From: Burkholderia pyrrocinia
GTDB taxonomy: Bacteria; Pseudomonadota; Gammaproteobacteria; Burkholderiales; Burkholderiaceae
Length of the DNA stretch: 64,000 bases
Direction: 5' to 3'
Assembly (NCBI RefSeq): GCF_003330765.1
Contig: NZ_CP024903.1
Location: 2,232,001-2,296,000, forward strand
This document shows positions 26,015 to 38,480 of the stretch, in pieces (positions within the stretch are counted from its first letter, which is position 1; each line of letters starts with the position of its first letter). The position numbers and the translations under genes were made by a program. Below the pieces are notes generated by a model that was given only the letters and a program-made list of their open reading frames with translations, ran no database searches and was not told the DNA's origin.

Positions 26015-26200
26015 TTAGAACTTGTGTCGCAGACCAATGGCCGCCACGACCTGATGGTCATTGCTCGACGCGGTCATGGGCCACAGCGCGGCCGTCGCCG
26101 TCTTGCCCGTTGAGTCAATCCCGCTCGCGTCCTGATAGCCTGCTGTCAGGTAGACGTCGGTCCGCTTCGAAAACGAAGTAGTCAACGCCTGCTCGTTTCA
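26015..26200 (-). pseudogene. C-terminal remnant of an OmpC-like trimeric porin
   Basis: Translated on the minus strand, the last 60 codons include SKRTDVYLTAGYQDASGIDS and end in NDHQVVAAIGLRHKF before a TAA. This is the typical closing pair of beta strands of Burkholderia porins, with the terminal Phe that outer-membrane assembly needs. The frame is closed upstream by a stop at 26198-26200, and no earlier porin sequence exists before the IS element. About 300 codons and the promoter are therefore missing. The porin was presumably the first gene of the catabolic operon and the outer-membrane entry for its substrate. Confidence 0.85.
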
Positions 26201-26331
26201 ATCACTTAAAATTGATCGATGCGTGCATTCTAGCCGTATTCCTGACAAAATCAGTCAATGAAAACTGTCAAACGCATTTGAAATCTGAGCCACTTCGCGC
26301 CTGATCGCGCAAAGTAAAACTGAGCCAGTCG

Positions 26332-28130
<1,799 letters not shown>

Positions 28131-28222
28131 CGCCAGCCTTTGCGCGCAAAAGGCTGACTGTACTGAAAGGTGGCTCAGATTTACTTCGCGCGAAGTGGCT
28201 CATTATTACTTTGCGCCCAACA

Positions 28223-28556
28223 AAAACCCTTATCCGCGCGATTCGGTCATTTCATAGGGTCACCCAAACGAACAAAATGACCAATTCGCGCAGTTTGGTC
28301 GAGAAGATTCGCCGTTCGACAGAGTCGCTCACGCAGCCGAGGGCCACCGGCGGACATCGAGTCACGGGGTCAAAGCGGCAGTCGCGGCCGGGCGGGCTGT
28401 TTAGAAACTTGCAAGCCTGAAAGGAGGACGGCTGAGCGCAAAGCTACGCGTTGGGAGAAACGCGATAGCGTCTCCGGGTGGACTAGGACGAGTGAAATGA
28501 CCGACCGACAGGCAAAAATGAGCGGAAAATGATCGACTTGGTGGATGCTGCCAGCG
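28223..28556. other. 334-bp region right of the IS element with a large inverted repeat
   Basis: No gene is supported. Bases 28237-28253 and 28273-28290 are imperfect inverted copies (CGCGATTCGGTCATTT against CGCGAATTGGTCATTTT). The rest has no recognisable content. Confidence 0.45.
28237..28290. repeat. 17-bp imperfect inverted repeat
   Basis: The arms differ at three positions and enclose about 20 nt. It lies 15 bp outside the IS right end. It could be an operator, an old attachment site or the border of a lost element. Confidence 0.5.
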
Positions 28557-28916
28557 TCAATGCGGGCCGACACCGACACCCTGTGCTTGTGTCCAATACC
28601 CTTGGGGAGCGGGCGAAGATGCCGGTCGAACGCCTTGCTTTTGCGCGTTCTGGAGATTCTGCGGATAGTCAACCTGGTCGCCGCCCGGGTTGTAGCCATT
28701 CTTTTCCAACTGGCTCAATTCCGCATTCTTCTTTGCGCCGTTTGCCTTACGTTCAACTTTCCGCTGTGCCTTCTGCGCTTGCTTCGCAGTGGCCGAGTCA
28801 ACCGGCGCGGTCGTGGGGTCGCTCGCGTTTTGCGCGTTCGCAGATGGCGCTGCTACAACCACGGCGCTTAGCGCCACGGCGAACCGCCGAGCACACCGAC
28901 GCCGACCGACGCGCAC
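28557..28916 (-). CDS. Small exported hypothetical protein (KNAELxxLExNGYNP type)
   Basis: This 119-residue protein has a signal peptide (ARRFAVALSAVVVAAPSANAQ, cleavage after about residue 29). The mature part is Lys/Ala/Gln-rich with KKNAELSQLEKNGYNPGGD and YPQNLQNAQKQG. This resembles small periplasmic proteins that occur many times in Burkholderia genomes and have no known function. The only in-frame start is a GTG at 28914-28916. An in-frame stop lies 10 codons further up, so the N-terminus may have been altered. It lies between the IS element and the tRNA. Confidence 0.6.
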   Translation of the reverse strand: MRVGRRRCARRFAVALSAVVVAAPSANAQNASDPTTAPVDSATAKQAQKAQRKVERKANGAKKNAELSQLEKNGYNPGGDQVDYPQNLQNAQKQGVRPASSPAPQGYWTQAQGVGVGPH

Positions 28917-29031
28917 GATTGAGCGGACGGCATCTGCACATCCAGTTCAACCGGGATTTCCTGATTGCCACATGCCCCCGGTCGACCGGGAAGGCCTGCG
29001 GCAGGTTCCTCCGCAGCGCGGCGTCAAGGTG

Positions 29032-29176
29032 AACGAGAGGCTTTACCATCCTCGCCGACAGCAAGCCCATCAACCTGTGCGAGCTCAACGTTCGTATACC
29101 CAAGAAGATCCCGGGCAGCATCCAAGGCGTCATCGACGTACTTCAGGAGGTCAAGGAGGCGCTCGGCGTGAGCTAG
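29032..29176 (+). pseudogene. 3' fragment of an unidentified gene
   Basis: After an in-frame stop (about 29028-29030) the plus strand reads RGFTILADSKPINLCELNVR then IPKKIPGSIQGVIDVLQEVK and EALGVS before a TAG at 29174-29176. The sequence is well-formed protein with no start codon, and it is followed by a good terminator, so it is the end of a once longer gene. I do not recognise the family. Confidence 0.4.
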
Positions 29177-29201
29177 GCGACCTCGGGTACCTCAGCAACG
29201 C

Positions 29202-29232
29202 AAAAGCCGGCCACACGGGCCGGCTTTTTTAC
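29202..29232 (+). terminator. Rho-independent terminator
   Basis: AAAAGCCGGCCcacacGGGCCGGCTTTTTT: an 8-bp or longer G+C stem followed by six T residues, 26 bp after the gene fragment's stop codon. Confidence 0.8.
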
Positions 29233-29311
29233 GTCCATTCGCGGCAGCACAACGCGAACAGAACGTTCGACGCTACCACCGATTCCCGATAAAACAAAAT
29301 GCGTCCCATCG

Positions 29312-29352
29312 GGAAATAAAGCATAACGTGCCCAGGTGGCCACTTTATGCTT
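29312..29352 (-). terminator. Terminator of tRNA-Ile2
   Basis: On the minus strand AAGCATAAAGTG-(10 nt)-CACGTTATGCTT forms a 12-bp stem with one mismatch, followed by TATTT. It lies about 40 nt downstream of the tRNA 3' end. Confidence 0.6.
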
Positions 29353-29391
29353 AACGGCACAGATTTCCTTGGATAACCTTGGAAGTGAATC

Positions 29392-29467
<76 letters not shown>

Positions 29468-29550
29468 TGATGAGAAGCGAAGCGTGCTACACGCGCTCCC
29501 GGCAGATACGCCGGGCCGGCATTGTAACAACAAAGGGAACCAAGGAGACA

Positions 29551-29586
29551 AACGCCACCGGCATCACGCAGATGCCGGCGGCGTTC
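29551..29586 (-). terminator. Terminator of rpoD
   Basis: On the minus strand AACGCCGCCGGCATC-tgcgt-GATGCCGGTGGCGTT forms a 15-bp stem with one wobble, followed by TGTCTCC. It begins 20 nt after the rpoD stop. Confidence 0.65.
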
Positions 29587-29605
29587 GCAGGAGAGACGCC
29601 GGAAA

Positions 29606-32023
<2,418 letters not shown>

Positions 32024-32069
32024 CGCGATTCTCGCCTCTGCTTAGAAAACAAACCGCTGGAAACCTTAT

Positions 32070-32075
32070 ATTATA
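32070..32075 (-). promoter_or_regulatory. -10 element of an rpoD promoter
   Basis: A perfect TATAAT on the minus strand lies 47 nt before the rpoD ATG, in the dnaG-rpoD gap. It suggests independent rpoD transcription in addition to operon readthrough. Confidence 0.55.
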
Positions 32076-32111
32076 GCACGCTGGGGAGCCCTCTCTAAGC
32101 GCCCCGGCCGC

Positions 32112-33983
32112 CTACAGCCCGAGCCGACGCTTCATGTCGGTTCGCTGCTGGTTCAATCCCGTCAATTCGGTCAGTTCCTCGGGTGTGAAAGTGGATTGCC
32201 GCGCGAGCCGGTCAAGCCGGTCGCAGCAGGCGTCATAGCGCATCTTGAGCACCGCCGCCTGCAGCTCCTCCCCCGCGATCCGTTCCTGTTCACGCTGCCG
32301 CTCGGGCACCGTCTCGTCTTCCGGATTCTGTAACAGCAAATCGCGGACGTTTTCATCATAGTCCAGAATTTCGCGGAAGATTTCCTCGTAAGTCGCCCCG
32401 TTCGAGGACGCCCGCAGGACATCCGACAGCAGCCGGAACTCCGCGCCCTCGCCCAGCGCACGTGCATGATCGACGACTTCGGCGAACAGTTCGCCGATGC
32501 GCGGCAACGCACGCAGGGTCGCAATCTGTTCGTCGTCGAGCTGCGACGCGATACGCGGATGCATCACGAGCGTGCGCAACGCACGCTTTTCGCTGTTCGT
32601 CACGCGGCGCCGATCGCTGCGCGCGGGCGCCTGGCGCGGCGGCGCCGCGATCCGCGTATCGACGTCGGATAACCCCGCGACCTCTTCGAACGGGATATCG
32701 AGACGGTCCGCGAACATGTGCATGATCTGCGCGCGCAACGCGTTCGCGGGCAGCGCCTGCAGCAGCGGCTTCGCATCGAACAGCGCTTTCGCGCGGCCTT
32801 CCGGCTGATCGAGCGCCTTGTCGGCAATTGCTTCGTTCAGCAGAAATTGTGACAGCGGCATCGCGCGCTCGACCTGTTCGGAGAACGCCTCCGCGCCGAA
32901 CTCGCGCACATAGCTGTCGGGATCGTGCTCGGTCGGCAGAAAAAGGAACCGGATCGTACGGTTGTCTGCCGCATGCGGCAGGCATGCCTCGAGCGCGCGC
33001 CGGGCTGCACGCCGCCCGGCCGAATCGCCGTCGAAACTGAAAATGACCGTGTCGGTCTGGCGCAGCAGCTTCTGCACGTGAATCGGCGTGCACGCAGTGC
33101 CGAGCGTCGCGACCGCGTTCGGGAAACCGAGCTGCGCGAGCGCGACGACGTCCATGTAGCCTTCGACGACCAGCACATACTTGCGCTCGCGAATCGCGAG
33201 CCGCGCCTCGAATAAGCCGTACAGTTCGCTGCCCTTGTTGAACAGCGGCGTTTCGGGTGAGTTCAGGTACTTCGGCTCGCCGCTGCCGAGCACGCGGCCG
33301 CCGAAACCGATCACCTGCCCCTTCACGTTGCGGATCGGGAACATGATCCGCTCGCGGAACCGGTCGTAGCGACGCGCGACGCCCTGCGCGTCGGTTTTCT
33401 CGCTGACGATCACGAGCCCCGACTCGACGAGCGACTCGTCGCGATAGTCCGGAAACGCGGTTTCGAGGTTCTGCCAGCCGTCCGGCGCATAGCCGAGCCC
33501 GAAGCGCGCGGCGATCTCGCCGGTCAGGCCCCGGTTCTTCAGGTACTGGATCGCGACGGTCGCGCCGCGCAACTGCTTGCGGTAGTAGTCGCACGCGGCG
33601 GACATCGCGTCGGACAATGCGGTCGCGACCGATTTCGACACCGGCGCCGGATAGTCGCCGCCCCCGCCCCCACCGCCGCCACGCATCGACGGCTCGTGCG
33701 GCACGGTCAGCCCGACGGACTGCGCGAGTTCCTGCACGGCTTCCGGGAACGTGAGCCCCGCGTGCTCCATCAGGAAGCCGATCGCCGTGCCGTGCGCGCC
33801 GCATCCGAAGCAGTGATAGAACTGCTTGGTCGGGCTGACGGTAAACGACGGGCTCTTCTCGTTATGGAACGGGCACAGCCCCATGAAATTGGCGCCGCCC
33901 TTCTTGAGCTGCACGTACCGACCCACCACGTCGACGATATCGACGCGGTTCAGCAAATCCTGCAGGAACGAATGCGGAATCAC
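32112..33983 (-). CDS. dnaG: DNA primase DnaG
   Basis: The 623 residues carry an N-terminal zinc ribbon (CPFHNEKSPSF and FYHCFGCGAHG, about 40-65). The RNA-polymerase/Toprim core has VLVVEGYMDVVALAQLG and FSFDGDSAGRRAARRA (about 270-320). The C-terminal DnaB-interacting helical domain lies after about residue 470. The translation V/M-IPHSFLQDLL fixes the start at a GTG (33981-33983), where the family begins; the longer frame to 34025 is not conserved. A run of eight glycines (about residues 104-111) links the zinc and polymerase domains. It lies between yqeY and rpoD, the usual order. Confidence 0.97.
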   Translation of the reverse strand: MIPHSFLQDLLNRVDIVDVVGRYVQLKKGGANFMGLCPFHNEKSPSFTVSPTKQFYHCFGCGAHGTAIGFLMEHAGLTFPEAVQELAQSVGLTVPHEPSMRGGGGGGGGDYPAPVSKSVATALSDAMSAACDYYRKQLRGATVAIQYLKNRGLTGEIAARFGLGYAPDGWQNLETAFPDYRDESLVESGLVIVSEKTDAQGVARRYDRFRERIMFPIRNVKGQVIGFGGRVLGSGEPKYLNSPETPLFNKGSELYGLFEARLAIRERKYVLVVEGYMDVVALAQLGFPNAVATLGTACTPIHVQKLLRQTDTVIFSFDGDSAGRRAARRALEACLPHAADNRTIRFLFLPTEHDPDSYVREFGAEAFSEQVERAMPLSQFLLNEAIADKALDQPEGRAKALFDAKPLLQALPANALRAQIMHMFADRLDIPFEEVAGLSDVDTRIAAPPRQAPARSDRRRVTNSEKRALRTLVMHPRIASQLDDEQIATLRALPRIGELFAEVVDHARALGEGAEFRLLSDVLRASSNGATYEEIFREILDYDENVRDLLLQNPEDETVPERQREQERIAGEELQAAVLKMRYDACCDRLDRLARQSTFTPEELTELTGLNQQRTDMKRRLGL

Positions 33984-34053
33984 CGTGGGATCGAGCGAAA
34001 AAAGACAATACGACGCCCGGCGCACGCATCGCTGGGCGCGCCGGGCACGGGTT

Positions 34054-34500
34054 TTACTTCGTGAGCGCGGCCTTGACCTGCGCGGAAACGGCCGTCATGT
34101 CGGCGCGGCCGGCGAGCTTGCCCTTCAGCACGCCCATCACCTTGCCCATGTCCTGCGGGCCGGCTGCGCCGGTTTGCGCGACCGCCGCCTGGACTTCGGC
34201 CGCCACTTCGGCGTCCGAAAGTTGCGCGGGCATGTAGCCGCCCAGCACGATCAGTTCGGCCTGCTCCTTCGCGACGAGATCGTCGCGGCCGGCGGCCTGG
34301 AACTGGCTGATCGAATCCTTGCGCTGCTTGATCATCTTGTCGATCACGGCCGTGATGTCCGCGTCGCCGAGCGTGACCCGATCATCGACCTCGCGCTGCT
34401 TGATCGCGGCCATCAGCAGCCGAATCGTCGCCAGGCGCTCGCTTTCCTTCGCGCGCATCGCGGCCTTCATGTCTTCGCTGATCTGCTCTTTCAAACTCAT
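34054..34500 (-). CDS. GatB/YqeY domain protein
   Basis: This 148-residue helical protein begins MSLKEQISEDMKAAMRAKES and has the family segments RLATIRLLMAAIKQREVD, YMPAQLSDAEVAA and QDMGKVMGVLKGKLAGRADM. YqeY proteins share the tRNA-binding tail domain of GatB, but their function is not settled. It lies between rpsU and dnaG, as in many proteobacteria. Confidence 0.93.
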   Translation of the reverse strand: MSLKEQISEDMKAAMRAKESERLATIRLLMAAIKQREVDDRVTLGDADITAVIDKMIKQRKDSISQFQAAGRDDLVAKEQAELIVLGGYMPAQLSDAEVAAEVQAAVAQTGAAGPQDMGKVMGVLKGKLAGRADMTAVSAQVKAALTK

Positions 34501-34556
34501 CTTTCACCCGGGATGGAAACGTGAATCCGACGCCCGTGAACAGGCGTCAACACAAA

Positions 34557-34591
34557 AACCCGCTTGGGACAGTGTCTCAAGCGGGTTGCTC
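34557..34591 (-). terminator. Terminator between rpsU and yqeY
   Basis: On the minus strand AACCCGCTTGAGACACTGTCCCAAGCGGGTT forms a 10-bp stem followed by TTTTG. It would uncouple part of the abundant rpsU transcript from dnaG and rpoD, as known for the E. coli operon. Confidence 0.75.
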
Positions 34592-34714
34592 GAATCCGGC
34601 ATCGGCGGCTCGCTGCCTGATCGGCTAGCCGATCGCGCTTGATCGTCCGTCATCACGCCCGATCGCATGGAACCGCCGGTGCGCCGCTCAGCGAACCACG
34701 CGGCGCCCAATCAT

Positions 34715-34927
34715 TCAGTACAGCTTCTTCGGCAACGTCTGGCTGCGGATACGCTTGTAATGACGCTTCACCGCAGCAGCTTTCTTGCGCTTGCGCTCCG
34801 CGGTCGGCTTCTCGAAAAACTCGCGCGCTCGAAGTTCGGTCAACAAACCGTTCTTCTCGATCGTGCGCTTGAAGCGACGCATTGCAACTTCGAACGGCTC
34901 GTTCTCTTTAACGCGAATGATCGTCAT
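34715..34927 (-). CDS. rpsU: 30S ribosomal protein bS21
   Basis: The 70-residue basic protein reads [20 protein letters not shown] with the highly basic tail [20 protein letters not shown], a full match to bS21. It is needed for initiation on 30S subunits. It heads the macromolecular-synthesis operon rpsU-yqeY-dnaG-rpoD. A GGAGG-like site (gAGGGAAAG/GGAGGG region) precedes the start. Confidence 0.96.
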   Translation of the reverse strand: MTIIRVKENEPFEVAMRRFKRTIEKNGLLTELRAREFFEKPTAERKRKKAAAVKRHYKRIRSQTLPKKLY

Positions 34928-34966
34928 GATCCGACACGAATAAAGGTTTGGAGGGAAAGACTACCG

Positions 34967-34972
34967 AGTATA
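34967..34972 (-). promoter_or_regulatory. -10 element of the rpsU promoter
   Basis: TATACT on the minus strand, 40 nt upstream of the rpsU ATG. No good -35 was found at the normal distance. Confidence 0.5.
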
Positions 34973-35034
34973 GCAGAGCGATTGCCTGAAGACACAGGGG
35001 CCTGGTCCCACTAAAACGGGGCTTGCCCGACGCG

Positions 35035-36255
35035 TCAGGCGCCGCGCGAATACTCCGCCGCGGCCTGCCCGGCCGCCGTGCCGGACGCCCACGCCCACTG
35101 GAAGTTGTAGCCGCCGAGCCAGCCTGTGACGTCCACCGCCTCGCCGATGAAGAACAGCCCCGGTACGCGCGCGCTCATCATCGTCGCCGACGACAGTTCC
35201 CGCGTATCGACACCGCCCTTCGTCACTTCGGCCTTCTTGTAGCCCTCGGTGCCGTTCGGCGTCAGCGTCCAGCCGGACAGCGCATCGCCGATCTGGCGCA
35301 GCGTCTTGTCGGGCAGGTCCGCGAGCCGCGCGTCGGCTGCGACGCGATGCGTGTCGAGCCACGCATGCGCGAGGCGCGACGGCACCCAGTCCGCGAGCAG
35401 CGAACCGATCTGGCGTTTCGACGTGCGCTTCGCGTCGAGCAGATCGGCCACCGTGTCGCGCTGCGGCAGCAGGTCGACACGAATCGGGTCGCCAGGCTGC
35501 CAGTAGCTCGAGATCTGCAGGATGCCGGGCCCGGACAGCCCGCGATGGGTCAGCAGCAGGTCCTCGACGAATTCGCCGCCGCGCTTCTTGTCGCCGGTCG
35601 ACACGCGCACTTCGAGCGACACGCCGGACAACGCCGCGAACGGCTCCCAGTCCTGCGGTGCGAATGTGAGCGGCACGAGCGCGGGCCGCGTATCGATGAG
35701 CTTGTGGCCGAACTGCTTCGCGAGCCGGTAGCCGAAGTCGGTCGCGCCGATCTTCGGGATCGACAGGCCGCCGGTCGCGACAATCAGTGCGCGCGCACCG
35801 ATCGGCCCCGCCTGCTGCGTGTCGAGCGTGAAGCCGTCGGCCGGCGCGTGGCGCACCGCGTCGACGACGACGGGCCGGCGCCACGCGACGCCGCCCGCGT
35901 CGCATTCGTGCTTCAGCGCGTCGATGACCGCGTCGCTGCCGTGGTCGCAAAAGAGCTGGCCCTTGTGCTTTTCGTGCCAGGTCACGTGATGGCGCTTGAG
36001 CAGCCCGAGGAAGTCGCGCGGCGTATAGCGCGCCAGCGCCGAGCGCGCGAAATGCGGATTCGCCGACAGATAGTTGTCGGGGCCTGCGTACAGGTTCGTG
36101 AAGTTGCAGCGGCCGCCGCCCGAGATGCGGATTTTCTCGGCGAGCCGCGGCGCGTGATCGATCAGCACGACGCGGCGGCCGAGCTGCCCGGCGACCGCGG
36201 CGCTCATCATCCCGGCGGCGCCCGCGCCGATCACGGCGATGTCATAAGTTTCCAT
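35035..36255 (-). CDS. BaiN/YhiN (HI0933)-family FAD-dependent oxidoreductase
   Basis: This 406-residue flavoprotein starts [16 protein letters not shown] (Rossmann GxGxxG). It has the family-specific [14 protein letters not shown] (about 42-55), [18 protein letters not shown] (about 165) and a C-terminal [27 protein letters not shown]. Members are flavoenzymes of mostly unknown physiological substrate. It is transcribed divergently from tsaD with a 130-bp gap, and its stop is close to the rpsU promoter. Confidence 0.9.
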   Translation of the reverse strand: METYDIAVIGAGAAGMMSAAVAGQLGRRVVLIDHAPRLAEKIRISGGGRCNFTNLYAGPDNYLSANPHFARSALARYTPRDFLGLLKRHHVTWHEKHKGQLFCDHGSDAVIDALKHECDAGGVAWRRPVVVDAVRHAPADGFTLDTQQAGPIGARALIVATGGLSIPKIGATDFGYRLAKQFGHKLIDTRPALVPLTFAPQDWEPFAALSGVSLEVRVSTGDKKRGGEFVEDLLLTHRGLSGPGILQISSYWQPGDPIRVDLLPQRDTVADLLDAKRTSKRQIGSLLADWVPSRLAHAWLDTHRVAADARLADLPDKTLRQIGDALSGWTLTPNGTEGYKKAEVTKGGVDTRELSSATMMSARVPGLFFIGEAVDVTGWLGGYNFQWAWASGTAAGQAAAEYSRGA

Positions 36256-36321
36256 GGCGCGGATTGTACCTGCCCGGCATCGGGCCCGGGCCGCCGCCAG
36301 CGGCGGCCGGCCCTCGCCTGC

Positions 36322-36327
36322 TATACT
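36322..36327 (+). promoter_or_regulatory. -10 element of the tsaD promoter
   Basis: TATACT lies 59 nt upstream of the tsaD ATG in the divergent gap. No convincing -35 is present. Confidence 0.45.
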
Positions 36328-36385
36328 TTCCGGTTACGTTGACCTTCCTGCGGCGCGCTCGATACAGCGCGCCCCGCCCCCACCC

Positions 36386-37426
36386 ATGCTCGTTCTCGGC
36401 ATCGAAAGCTCCTGCGACGAAACCGGCCTCGCGCTCTACGACACGCAGCGCGGCCTGCTCGCGCACGCGCTCCACTCGCAGATCGCGATGCACCGTGACT
36501 ACGGCGGCGTCGTGCCCGAACTCGCGTCGCGCGACCACATCCGCCGCGCGCTGCCGCTGCTCGAGGAAGTGATGGCGCAAAGCGGCACGCACCGCGACGA
36601 CATCGACGCGATCGCATTCACGCAGGGCCCCGGTCTCGCCGGCGCGCTGCTGGTCGGCGCGAGCATCGCGAATGCGCTCGCACTCGCATGGAACAAACCG
36701 ACCGTCGGCATCCATCACCTCGAAGGCCACCTGCTGTCGCCGCTGCTCGTCGAGCAGCCGCCGCCATTCCCGTTCGTCGCGCTGCTGGTTTCCGGCGGCC
36801 ACACGCAACTGATGCGCGTGACCGACGTCGGCGTGTACGAGACGCTCGGCGAAACGCTCGACGACGCGGCCGGCGAAGCGTTCGACAAGACGGCGAAGCT
36901 GATCGGCCTCGGCTACCCGGGCGGCCCGGAAGTGTCGAAACTCGCTGAAACGGGCACACCGGGCGCGGTCGTGCTGCCGCGCCCGATGCTGCATTCGGGC
37001 GATCTCGACTTCAGCTTCAGCGGCCTGAAGACGGCCGTGCTCACGCAGATGAAGAAGTTCGAAGCGGCGAAGCTGTCCGGCGAAGCGCTCGAACGCGCGA
37101 AAGCCGACCTCGCGCGCGGCTTCGTCGATGCGGCCGTCGACGTGCTCGTCGCGAAGTCGCTCGCCGCGCTGAAGAAGACGAAGCTCAAGCGCCTCGTGGT
37201 CGCGGGCGGCGTCGGCGCGAACCTCCAGTTGCGCGCGGCGCTGTCGGCTGCCGCGGCCAAGCGCGGCTTCGACGTGCACTACCCCGATCTCGCGCTCTGC
37301 ACCGACAACGGCGCGATGATCGCGCTCGCGGGCGCACTGCGGCTCGGCCGCTGGCCCGAGCAGGCGAATGCCGACTACGCCTTCACGGTAAAGCCGCGCT
37401 GGGATCTCGCATCGCTTGCACGCTGA
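36386..37426 (+). CDS. tsaD: tRNA N6-adenosine threonylcarbamoyltransferase TsaD
   Basis: This 346-residue ASKHA-fold protein begins [19 protein letters not shown]. It shows the iron/zinc-binding [10 protein letters not shown] (about 110), the [11 protein letters not shown] strand and the closing [13 protein letters not shown] plus [12 protein letters not shown]. With TsaB, TsaC and TsaE it makes t6A37 in tRNAs that read ANN codons, including the tRNA-Ile2 encoded in this window. It appears monocistronic, with a shared terminator downstream. Confidence 0.97.
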   Translation: MLVLGIESSCDETGLALYDTQRGLLAHALHSQIAMHRDYGGVVPELASRDHIRRALPLLEEVMAQSGTHRDDIDAIAFTQGPGLAGALLVGASIANALALAWNKPTVGIHHLEGHLLSPLLVEQPPPFPFVALLVSGGHTQLMRVTDVGVYETLGETLDDAAGEAFDKTAKLIGLGYPGGPEVSKLAETGTPGAVVLPRPMLHSGDLDFSFSGLKTAVLTQMKKFEAAKLSGEALERAKADLARGFVDAAVDVLVAKSLAALKKTKLKRLVVAGGVGANLQLRAALSAAAAKRGFDVHYPDLALCTDNGAMIALAGALRLGRWPEQANADYAFTVKPRWDLASLAR

Positions 37427-37460
37427 GCCGCGCAACGCGACGCCCACGCCAGAAAATGAA

Positions 37461-37487
37461 AAGGCCGCTCAAACGAGCGGCCTTCTT
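37461..37487. terminator. Bidirectional terminator between tsaD and folE2
   Basis: AAGGCCGCTC-aaac-GAGCGGCCTT with A-rich left and T-rich right flanks. It lies 34 bp after tsaD and 30 bp after folE2, which converge here. Confidence 0.85.
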
Positions 37488-37513
37488 CATCGGCACGACA
37501 AAACGACGCAGCG

Positions 37514-38323
37514 TTATGCAGCCTGCCGCTTGTCGCGTTCGATCAGCGCATACGCGCTGTGATTGTGGATCGACTCGAAGTTTTCGGCTTCGAGCACGTA
37601 CGCGACCACACGCTCGTCCGCATCGAGACGCTGCGCGACATCGCGCACGAGATCCTCGACGAACTTCGGGTTCTCGTACGCGCGCTCGGTGACGAACTTC
37701 TCGTCCGGACGCTTCAGCAGGCCCCACAGCTCGCACGACGCCTCTTCCTCCGCGATGCGAATCAGCGCCTCGACCGGCAGGTCAGCCGCGAGTTCGGCAT
37801 CGATCGTCACGTGCGAACGCTGGTTGTGTGCGCCGTACTGCGAGATCTTCTTCGAGCACGGGCACAGGCTCGTCACGGGCACCAGCACCTTCAGGAACAG
37901 GCGCGTGTCGCCGTTGCGGCTTTCGCCCGCGAGCGTCACTTCATAGTCGAGCAGGCTCTGCACGCCGGACACCGGCGCCGTCTTGTTCACGAAGTACGGG
38001 AACGTGACCTCGATGCGGCCGGCCTCGGCTTCGAGCTTTTCGAGCATCGACGCGAGCATCGCGCGGAAACGCTCGACCGTCAGCGGCGCGCGGTTCTCTT
38101 CGAGCAGCGCGACGAAGCGCGACATGTGCGTGCCCTTCTGGTCGGCCGGCAGGCGGACGTCGAGGTTCCAGACGCCGACGGTCGGCTGAACGTCGCCGCT
38201 TTCGGTACACACCGTCAACGGATGCCGGACCGCCTTCACGCCCACGCGCTGAATCGGAATCTGACGGGTATCCACCGTGCTCTGCACGTCGGGCATCACG
38301 AAGGCGGGATTCATCTGGTTCAT
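37514..38323 (-). CDS. folE2: GTP cyclohydrolase I type 2 (FolE2)
   Basis: This 269-residue protein has the COG1469 signatures, among them the catalytic Cys in [11 protein letters not shown] and the AHNQRSH segment. The family-typical start region [16 protein letters not shown] is also present. It converts GTP to 7,8-dihydroneopterin triphosphate for folate and can work with metals other than zinc. The ATG at 38323 ([12 protein letters not shown]) is chosen; three more codons upstream also read in frame. No FolE1 is visible in the window. Confidence 0.95.
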   Translation of the reverse strand: MNQMNPAFVMPDVQSTVDTRQIPIQRVGVKAVRHPLTVCTESGDVQPTVGVWNLDVRLPADQKGTHMSRFVALLEENRAPLTVERFRAMLASMLEKLEAEAGRIEVTFPYFVNKTAPVSGVQSLLDYEVTLAGESRNGDTRLFLKVLVPVTSLCPCSKKISQYGAHNQRSHVTIDAELAADLPVEALIRIAEEEASCELWGLLKRPDEKFVTERAYENPKFVEDLVRDVAQRLDADERVVAYVLEAENFESIHNHSAYALIERDKRQAA

Positions 38324-38395
38324 CTTCTTGTTCAATCCTTGTAAGCCGCGCGTTCGACGACGCGCACGCCGCGTCATGCGGCAGCCGGAAAAGCA

Positions 38396-38421
38396 ACATG
38401 GGCCCGCAGGCCCATGTTTTC
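38396..38421. terminator. Hairpin between folE2 start and dxs end
   Basis: ACATGGGCC-cgca-GGCCCATGT followed by TTTT on the plus strand and by TTGCTTTT on the minus strand. It is most likely the dxs operon terminator. Confidence 0.65.
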
Positions 38422-38480
38422 CGCATCAATGAAGACCGGTTGCGCCAGTCGCACCCGCACCGCCCGAAGGCGGCGCCAGC

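Noticed and set aside
28529..29032. Plus-strand 167-codon frame opposite the small exported protein
   Set aside because: Arg/Ser/Pro-rich shadow; the minus strand has a signal peptide and a recognisable C-terminal motif.
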